This document shows positions 1 through 9,400 of a DNA stretch of 12,505 nt, piece after piece. This DNA is from Saccoglossus kowalevskii (taxonomy: Eukaryota; Hemichordata; Enteropneusta; Harrimaniidae): assembly GCF_000003605.2 (NCBI RefSeq), contig NW_003139322.1, positions 182,376 through 194,880 on the forward strand. The letters are read 5' to 3'. The translations under genes and the position numbers were made by a program. The notes below the pieces were generated by a model. The model had not been told where the DNA came from, made no database searches, and worked only from the letters and a program-made list of their open reading frames with translations. Every line of letters begins with the position of its first letter. Within the stretch, counting starts at the first letter, position 1.

Positions 1-285
1 AGATTCGGGCTTGTAAATTTGCATATACGTCATACGGTGGGTGGAGCAGCCGAGCCACGGATCATAACAATAAACCGGACATCTCCTGATAACATTGGAC
101 GTTTTTCAATCTAAAATAAAGTGGCATATGCGATTCGGATATGAGAAAGTAGGTAAAGTTTTCAAGATCTAAGTTTATCCAAGAAAGTGTGTTTGGTTTC
201 CGTGGTCTTAGTTGATATGTTAATTAGCCTGTCTTATGATTGGTTGAAACATATTAGACATGTCAATCATTACAAGCCCGAATCT
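1..285. mobile_element. MITE-like element with 16-bp terminal inverted repeats
   Basis: AGATTCGGGCTTGTAA at 1..16 is the exact reverse complement of TTACAAGCCCGAATCT at 270..285. No ORF lies between. The left end coincides with the window edge, so the repeat may extend further out and the target duplication cannot be seen. A size near 285 bp without coding capacity fits a non-autonomous DNA element. Confidence 0.75.
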
Positions 286-371
286 GGCCGGTAATGTGAG
301 GGCGCTTACACTGATGGCAAGTCTGTTGGGATTTTGGAATCGCAACAAACTGCAAGCAAGTCTATACAAAC
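1..371 (-). other. Start of MVP intron 13, continues beyond the window
   Basis: Sequence after the last exon's donor contains the inverted-repeat element at 1..285 and no further MVP exon that I can recognise. Confidence 0.75.
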
Positions 372-466
372 CGAAGTAAATCTTCCAGGAGTGGTGTCAA
401 TTCTTTCTGCCACAGTTCTTCATATTCTTGCAGTAAGTAGGACTGTGGTCCCATTATTGCCCTCAC
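372..466 (-). CDS. MVP: MVP exon 13 (last exon in the window)
   Basis: The exon covers residues 405-435 plus two bases. It reads VRAIMGPQSYLLQEYEEL then WQKELTPLLEDLL. It aligns with [24 protein letters not shown]..EELL, the family's entry into the repeat before the shoulder. The acceptor is TTCCCTAG. The donor is taken as CG|GTTTGT because an in-frame TAG follows at 364..362. This end is less certain than the rest, as no following exon is visible to test the phase. Confidence 0.9.
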
Positions 467-3400
467 CTAGGGAAGAAAACAATGTTGAGAAAATGAAATG
501 GTGAGAATATAGCTAGAGCAGCAGTGTTCTTGAATGGCTTCTCTAAGAATTGAATAATGTGAATACTAAGTAATTATCACTTCGACGATTGGAAATTATA
601 TTTCCTAACAAGTACCAGGTAATTACATTACACTGTTCTGTTTCCTTAGTTTTTACTCCCGTTTTGTTTATATTACTGAATTACAAATTCCATAAATATA
701 CCGGTAATACCTGTAAGCTGTTTTTGAAGATCACTATGAACGATTTGATGATGAACAATTTGTGTAATTGCATGGTGTGCCATGACAATGAGCATACCTA
801 TATAGTTGCATTAATCATTGTGCATCAGCTACGCATATTATCGACTTAGAAGACGTGCACACTAGCTGTGATCATCCTTAAGAAGCAAATATTTGGGAAC
901 ATGATCTCATAATATTACATCATTCATATGTCAATACTCATATAGTATGATACTATAAAACCATTTATTTTCACTGACATTTAATTTCACTATTTTGATG
1001 TTTTGAGCATATTCACTGTTTTAATTTCAAGAATTTGTCAAAGAAACAATGAGTTTTATTGTTATTTTACATGTTCATGTAGATTTAATTTAGCAGATTT
1101 TCACATAGCGAAATTAAAGCCCAGTGAATAATTGATGCATTTACAGTATTGTTCTACTCACTCTCCCAGTTTGTAAATGTCGAATGTATATTCCTTCATT
1201 TTCTCTCAGAGCTATGGCACTTCTACAGAATTTATAAAAAAAACACATGTAGGTATATAAAGAAACAGTATATAATTTTGATTCAAACAATAGTAATTAT
1301 CAAATGTATAATACAATACTATCTGTAGTATAAAACAAATACTTGACTTTGATTGCATTTATTCATTTCCAATGTGCTATGTTAATTTTAATACAAATGT
1401 ATATCACATGAAAATTTTAGATCTGAGCTGCTAATGTTTGCATGCACAATGCCATCATAGCCATGTTGGTAGTTTGTTGAATTAATGTTCCAGGGTCAAT
1501 TATAATAATAACATTTCTATGTATTTTACTATAATTTCTTAATTTGGAATCAAACAGATTTAATTCTCTTTTGGCTACAGGTCTTGTTCCAATTTTTTTT
1601 AAACTTCTTGAAAACTTTCAATCAGTGGATTTATTTTGCAAAGGGTGGCAAAAGTTGACTAGGAGTTCAAGGGGTTATAAAAAACATTTACCTGACCATA
1701 GATCCATCAGGTTTTTTTATTATTTTAACCTGAATTGGTGGAACATATGTACATGGTCCTCTTATCAACCACCTATCACCAGCATGTCTTTTCTTCATTA
1801 CTACAGAATGAATCAAAGCAGACATGATTATTTTATTCATGCATCAAACTATATAATGTACATTCACACACCGCAAAAGAAAGAAATATTTTTGGTAAGG
1901 TTAGCTCTTAAACATGGAAATATTATTGGTTAAAACTACATTGTATTATCACATTCATAACATTTGTATCACCAGAGTGACTTAAGACAATGAAGATCAA
2001 AAACCCATATACCACCAAAGTGTTATGTCATATACTGTCAGACCTCTTTTAATTGTATACGATGCCCAAATGTTGTCCAGAGCGTAAAGGGTTATAAATG
2101 ATTTGCTAACTACGGATTGGGGTAAGCTAACACGTGTATTTTCAGAATTATTATTCAGTATCTCCAAAAAATTAAATTTTTAAAAAACAGTGACAAATTT
2201 GAGCAAATATTATGAATGAACAAAATTGCCATACAGCATATGCGAGGCATTCATGTGCAACAAAAAACTGTGGTGTCAATAAAATTAACATACAGGGTAA
2301 TGAGTGATTTGTGTTCTGTGTTATTTCAGCAATAGTTCCACTGTGGAAATATGCATGTGATAAATAAATAATCCCACAATATTTTCTCTTAGGTTGACAT
2401 ATTAGGGTAGTATCAATTTTATCTTGCAGCTCGGATTGATACACAACTCTGGTGTTAATCGCTTGTGTCTGCTGACATCAACCTAAGAGAAAATATTGTG
2501 GTATCATATATGAGTATTCTTTGATTAATATTTCAATATCGAATACAAATTAAAAAAAAAAAACATTTTGTGAAAATGAGTGTGTCCCCCTGTTATGCAC
2601 TGAAGTCACCAGCATTTAAATTACTAGGGGAGGATTTGTATTGACATATAGATCAATTGGTATAAATAACATATACTGGTACTGTACACACAGCGATCTA
2701 TGTGGTACAAAAGAACATATTAAAATGCTGGAATTTGACCAAAAGTTTATCATTTCAGAGATAAAGGCAATCAAAGTTAATCTCTGCAGAGCTCCTGTGA
2801 GAGTACAGAGTATAAGCAATTATTGGTGTTTTATAACAAAATATCTAAAAAATCAAACTCCATAACAATCAGAGGTGTCAAGAACATGGCACTAAAACTA
2901 AAGTCTGCACATTACCCTAAAATGCCTTAATTGGTGTCAAATTCGATCAATATATAGTTTTTGAGATTTTGCTTACACAGGTCGAAATGAAAAAAATTAG
3001 TATCTCCCCTATGTGTTTTGCACAATGCTAAAAACAGCATAATACAGACAGGCAATACACAATGACAGACACCCTGGAAAAGTATTGAACAAATTGTCAG
3101 CCCTGGCAGAAGTAAATCACATTTACAGAAAACTTGCCCTTCATACCTGACGTAGAAGTATCAGTAAATTCATCTTGAGCCTGTACAACTAATGCTTGGT
3201 CCTCCATCAGGATGAATGTTTTTTGAATTCCTTGTAAGAGTTTCTCACCTAAATGACATCGATAGTTAGCGTTATTACACTGTACAATTACAGTATACAG
3301 TACTACAAATGGATTTGCAGTGCCTTGATAAAGCCACCACCTAACGATGACTTATGATTGATTATTTAATCCAATCTTACATAGCTCAGAATTATAGAAA

Positions 3401-6400
3401 AGGGTAAGGTATTGTAACCTGTACCATACCCAACCCCGTCTCTGTTTATTATATAAACTTAAGCTACGTAAACCATTACAAATCATGCTACAAATAATAT
3501 GATGTTATTTCTACTACATCTTTGTACTTTGAATTTCATTCTAAATAAAAACACAATCCTATATATGAATACAGTATAAAATAAGAAATTATAGTTTAGT
3601 GGTGGCCCCTTTGTACATACATGTACTATATATTCCGCATAATTTGTGATGTAGCTGATTTTAATTTTGTAAATAGGTACAGTTATTTATGGTAAAGCAC
3701 CTTGTTCTCACGTACACATTATTACTTGTTAGATGTTATCTAACTATATAAATATATATATATATACATTTGTATGTTCATGCACATGTGCTTATTGTGA
3801 AATTAATTGTGAATATTATTTTTACTTTGAAAATATATTTTATCCTGGACTTAATCTATTTTGACAAAAAACATCACATGTCAGTGAGATAAAGCAACTT
3901 ACAGTCAAAAGTTCTATTATTAAAATGAAACACAAACCTGGATGAAGGAAGAAATTTGTAATGCCTTCTCTTAGTTCCTGTTGGCCCAGCATACAATGTC
4001 CATCTTTCACAGGATTCACAACAACACAGTATTCATTCTTTTCTAACACAGTCTTTTTTATTTCCTTTAGTACTTTCTATGAACAATAAAATATTACGAG
4101 AATACCTCAAATTATACATGAAGACTGTATAGCTGGAGTATCACGCAATGAAGGTCGATGCGCGGCGTACTGTCTGAGTGCATACTTTGAGGTATTTCCG
4201 TAATAACCTTATTATTATACATCTTTTCCTTCCAAGGATACACCATGGGAATGCCGAAATCCAAAATGTTTATAACAGAATCAGCGAACTTCTTTGTGTG
4301 GAGTCCGGTCAAACTCTGGTGGCAGCCATGTTTGATTTTATTATTACAGGACGCTTACGCACACAATCATTCCATATTTGGAATTCGCATTTCCTACTAT
4401 GATAGGATGAAAATACCCCGTAAAATTACGGCAAGCTGTAACTTATGGTGTTACAGTGACAGATGTATAATAATTTTTTACATTAGTCACATACACATAT
4501 ATACTACTACTCATTCATATTTCCAATGCATGGATTGCAATTAGGATTGTGTAATGGTTCAATCCAAGCAGTTCTTCTTAGCAGTATTGTGTATTGCCAG
4601 TTTTTGCGAAGTTACCAAGCATTGCATTGGATCTAAACTATAAATTGAGTTTTATTTTTTCCTTTTTTGGCTGATGGCTAAATGCTTATTGCTTAAAATT
4701 TATTGAATATTCAAATTTAACCACAGAATGTACTGTTTTCTTTACAAACCAGTTAATTAAAACCTGGTAAATATTCCTTCAAACTAAATACACTAAATTA
4801 AACCCAGTGATTATTTCTCCCTCTATGTGTGTACATGTACCATATATGTATATGCATTTGTTCATTGCAACTAAATGCACATTTTATGTTTGTAAGCTAT
4901 TCAAAAATGTGTTTAGGTGGAAGTTTATGTAAACCACTCACATTGATCCAAACATGCTAACTTTGTTAACGTCTACTTACCACTCCTACATCTGGAATAT
5001 AAGACTCGGTTTGGTCACATGTTAATAACCATTCCTCCCCAGCTAGACGGTCAATACCAAGTGCATCTGTAAATTTCTGAGTTGCTCTTAAATGTAAAGC
5101 ATCTTCTTGCGTTAAAGTATAGGAATTTAATACTTGTACAATCTGGATGAAAAGACAACAATAACACAATGTGGTTGCCAATAAATGCAACATTTGGAAA
5201 AACATTATTTAAGGTCCATTGTTCACTTTGCACATAACTGATAGGACAAAAAAGAGCACAGTCCCATTTGCTGATCAGTTGTAGCTCTCAGGAAACAATT
5301 CCATAATAAAAGCAATTTATTATCAAGTTATTTATGAAACCACAGCTGTTTTTTAAACAATGGAAGTCTAGGACGAGAATTTATTAACAGGCACTTAATC
5401 TGCAAAGCTGGATCAATTGCATAGACACACTGCATAATAAAACCCACCTGCTCATAAACACCTGGTAAATATGCACCTGGTTTTTTCACTAACCATTCTT
5501 CTCCAGTCACTCTTTGCCTAAAAAAGTTATTAAACATAATTATTGTACACCATATTGCTAACATCACCATTCTGAAAACAACAAAATATCATTAGATCAA
5601 GTAAATAATATCTCATCTGTTTTCAAGTTAGTCCAGTATTTGAAGCAATTATATATTTTTAACATACTACACAAATGTATTTTTCACAGAATAATTTGGC
5701 TGCATATACTTACACATCATTTCTATCAATAAAGTCTTGTTTAGCCTGGATTCTCAGAGCTTGTCCATAATTTATCACATGTGGCTTAATGACACTCACT
5801 ATCTCCTATGAGAAATAAGCAAATTTATAAAAAAAAAAACTTGAGAAACCAAACATGAGGAAGCACAATTCCAAAATCAGCTTTTATAATATCTATTCAA
5901 GGTGTGGGATATATGGATACTTAGCCATATATAGTTCCATTAACTTTGAACATAAATATATAATATATATGAACATAAATAAATGCTTCGACTTCTTCTT
6001 GAAAACTACAAGCCTGAATGCTTTGATACTTGGTGTATATGTATATGTACCTTGGGTAGACCTCTTTTAGATTTTTTCATTTTGTAATATCATCTTTAAT
6101 TCTCTAATTTTGGTGAATATTTTTGTCATTTTTGGTAAAAAGTGATATTTTCGACTTCTTGTTGTAATAATAGCATTGTTTCTCTCTTTACTTACCACCT
6201 CTGCCGTGGGTTTATAAGTTACAGGACCTTCTACATGCCATGTATCCCCAGCTTTTCTCTGTTCACCACCATCATCATGGTCTACTCTAGCCATCACCAA
6301 TAAGGCATGATGTGCTTTCACCACTGGTAATGTCTTAATAGCTGGTAAGTAAGCTAAATAAAAGTAATATCGAAAATATGAGATGCAGAGTAGTATACAA

Positions 6401-9400
6401 TGGAGTGAATGAAATGTTGTAAAGTAGATATTTGCTCTATTATTAGTGTTATATATTTATTGCAATCAAATCCACTTTGGGATATTGAATGATTGATGTG
6501 AAGACACAATAAAATGTAAATAAATGGAAAATAAAAAATAAACAACATTAAAATGAAATTTATAAAAATATATATATAATGTGTACCTAATGTGTGTGAT
6601 AATAAATATTAGGTGGAGTGAACTAAGGCAGCGTCTTGAGTGCTTTTAATGCTCCCCTCGCTTTTTGTGAAGCAATTATGAACATATTGTAATAACTCAA
6701 TTAGTATTGTAATAAATGTATGTGCTATAATATGTTAAAATATTTCATATTTAAAGGATTCAGCATACAATAATTTAATATAATTTATGGTTTATGTCTG
6801 TGTTTATGGTTTGTGCCTGTAGTCGCGTAAATGACAGAGGTGGGTGTGTTATATTTTAATAACCTAGTATACACTTAATTTAACTAATTGGGTTACATTT
6901 GCTTCTATTGAACTAGTCTATATTTCATATTTAACCAGGCTATATATAACTGATCTACATTATATTAGTCCAGCGAAAGTGATCTATATTCTACAAGACT
7001 ATCTAAACTGACTGACATTATATTAGTCCAGCTTAAGTGGAACCATATGGTTTGGTACAGGTTTAATTGTGTTTTGCCAGCTGACTTGATCTATATTATA
7101 CAAGCCCAGCTGAACTGATCTATATTCTAGTATAGAAGTTCAGCTAAATTGATCTATATTCTATAGTAGCAACAACTCCATACTTTTCTCTTTCCCTGCA
7201 CATGACTTTGTGAAGTCTTCTGCATCCACTAAGGATTCACCTGGATACAGTGCAAATGGTTCCTAGGAAATAAGACAATGTTACCATTATAAATATTAAA
7301 CAATTATCATATGAGAGGATGTCTACTAAACTGGCCTACTGGCCCAGCCATGACAATTTTATAATCTAACATGAAATAACCATGACTGGTCTATTCTGAG
7401 GCGTATTCACCACTAATGTATGGTTTACGAACTAAACTCTCATCATCCAATGCAAAGCATGCATCCTCGCCAAGCTACTCAGAGGTGATGACTTTGAATT
7501 TGAGGCCAGTTTGGGGTAGTTCTGGCATTGGAAAAAAACATGACATACACTAAGTCTTGATCAAAGACGAAGCATGATTTGCAAGCATGGACGCTGTGAT
7601 GTTTTTCAATAAAGAAAATGTAATATAAATAAACCCATGGGTGAATATGTGCTTTTCATTCATTTTCAATGCATGAACACAGCCCCTTGGTAAGTTGCAA
7701 CCCCTGATAAGTGATTAGTCACGGTTTTTGCTTGGATTTCAACACCCTTGACATAACAAGGGGCGACTCTATATCTAAGCTATGACTGAGATTTTATTTT
7801 GAATGGCAGAAATGCCTGAAATTGATAAATTTTTAGCACTAAACTGACCAACACTGACCATCTTGAATTGGATCATGACACAAATGCGTTTGCATATGAA
7901 GAATGAATGAAATCAACCCAGGCATATCTGAGATACAGGTATTTATGGATGCACACACATGAAATTATAAGTCGCTGTTTTCGGACTACGTTTAAACAGG
8001 GAGGGGACTAAAAAAAAAATGAGCATACCTTGTGAAATCTAACTTCAAAATGGCCATGTCTAAGTTGGCATGGTTTGCCTAGCTCATACTTTCTGTTGAT
8101 GAAAAACAACATGCATACTGAAACAATTACAAGCTATTCTGTAAACCAATATTTTCACTGACATTTAATTTCAATATTTTGAGCAAATTCATTTGGTTCA
8201 CAAACGTGGCAGGGAAACAGTGAGTGTTATTGTTAATCTATATGTTCAGGTGAATTTAATTTTAATTAGCAAATTTTAATTAAAAACTACTGAATAGTTG
8301 ATGTGTTATAGTATATCTCTTCTTAAGGTAGCAGGACTATTATTTGCATACTTGTTTTCATCTTCTAATTGTGACTAAATGACTACAAATAGACCCGGGA
8401 AAGTATATATTTTTAGAATCGCCAGACTTCAAGCTTTTCACAAGTGTATTTTGCATGCCCGTATCTGCATTCTACGACGCGTTACTCAATCAAAGGTGAA
8501 AAATTACTTTTTCTGTAAAAAAAAAAATTACGCATTTATGCTGGCGATAAGAAGTATTTTTTTCACTTTTCCTAGTTGTTCAATAGTCTGGTAAATTGAA
8601 TGTGTCTGGTTAGTTTTATTCAAGCAACGCGTTTTAAAAAATAGTGTCCTGAATTTCAATTACTGTTTTAGTCGCATTGCCCCCAACTCAAACCACAACT
8701 CGTTGGTAAATAATCGATGAAATAGTTTGTCTGGACACATTCAAGTTCCTCTCATTGTCACCTTAAAGCTGTGAAAATTTGGTGTTAATCCGACGACAAT
8801 AAGTATACGTTATTTTTTGTTAAAGACCTTGTATTTTGAAAAACATAAACTCCTAGAAAACGTCCATGAAGTAACAGCAAAGATTTTCAAGCTTGTTTAT
8901 CGGCACAATCAATTTGTTTTCCCATCAAGGTCTGTTTTACCATGTGTAGGGACATCCAAATGTGTAAGGCTATTGGAAACCAAAAAAATAAAGGAATGGG
9001 ATAGCTATAATTGGATAAATTCGGCATATGAAAACACCAAAATCAATGATTTTTTTCAGTGGCTGTGTGACCTTGTGTCTGACACATTCATATGCAAATG
9101 ACTAATCTGTGAAACAAACAGGGGCGGAGACAAACCACTCAAATGTTTGGAAACACTCATTGTGTGTCAGATAGCTACTGATAACACATCCTAACATTGC
9201 TTTGTCTTGAGTTTATCTTTGAAACTTATAGGCACACAGATTAAACCTGTGTTGTTGATTTTGGAAAACACTACTGAGGCTGCCTTGCTTCCCTTCAGAA
9301 AATCTACATTTTAACCAACTTACATGACATTCTATGTTATATTGACTTTTATCATATGAAAGTTTATGGTGCATTTCATCAATTAATAAATAAATTTGAA

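Noticed and set aside
287-361. Possible further MVP exon after TTGCTTGCAG
   Set aside because: The intron would be only about 30 bases and the translated bases do not resemble the next MVP segment.
589-849. 86-codon plus-strand hydrophobic frame
   Set aside because: It lies wholly in intron 12, is AT-driven, and has no motif or supporting context.
1544-1933. 129-codon plus-strand frame
   Set aside because: It runs antisense over MVP exon 11 and its flanks, with no recognisable features; it is a shadow of the real exon.
3749-3766. (TA)n microsatellite
   Set aside because: It is too short and ordinary in an AT-rich intron to merit its own entry.
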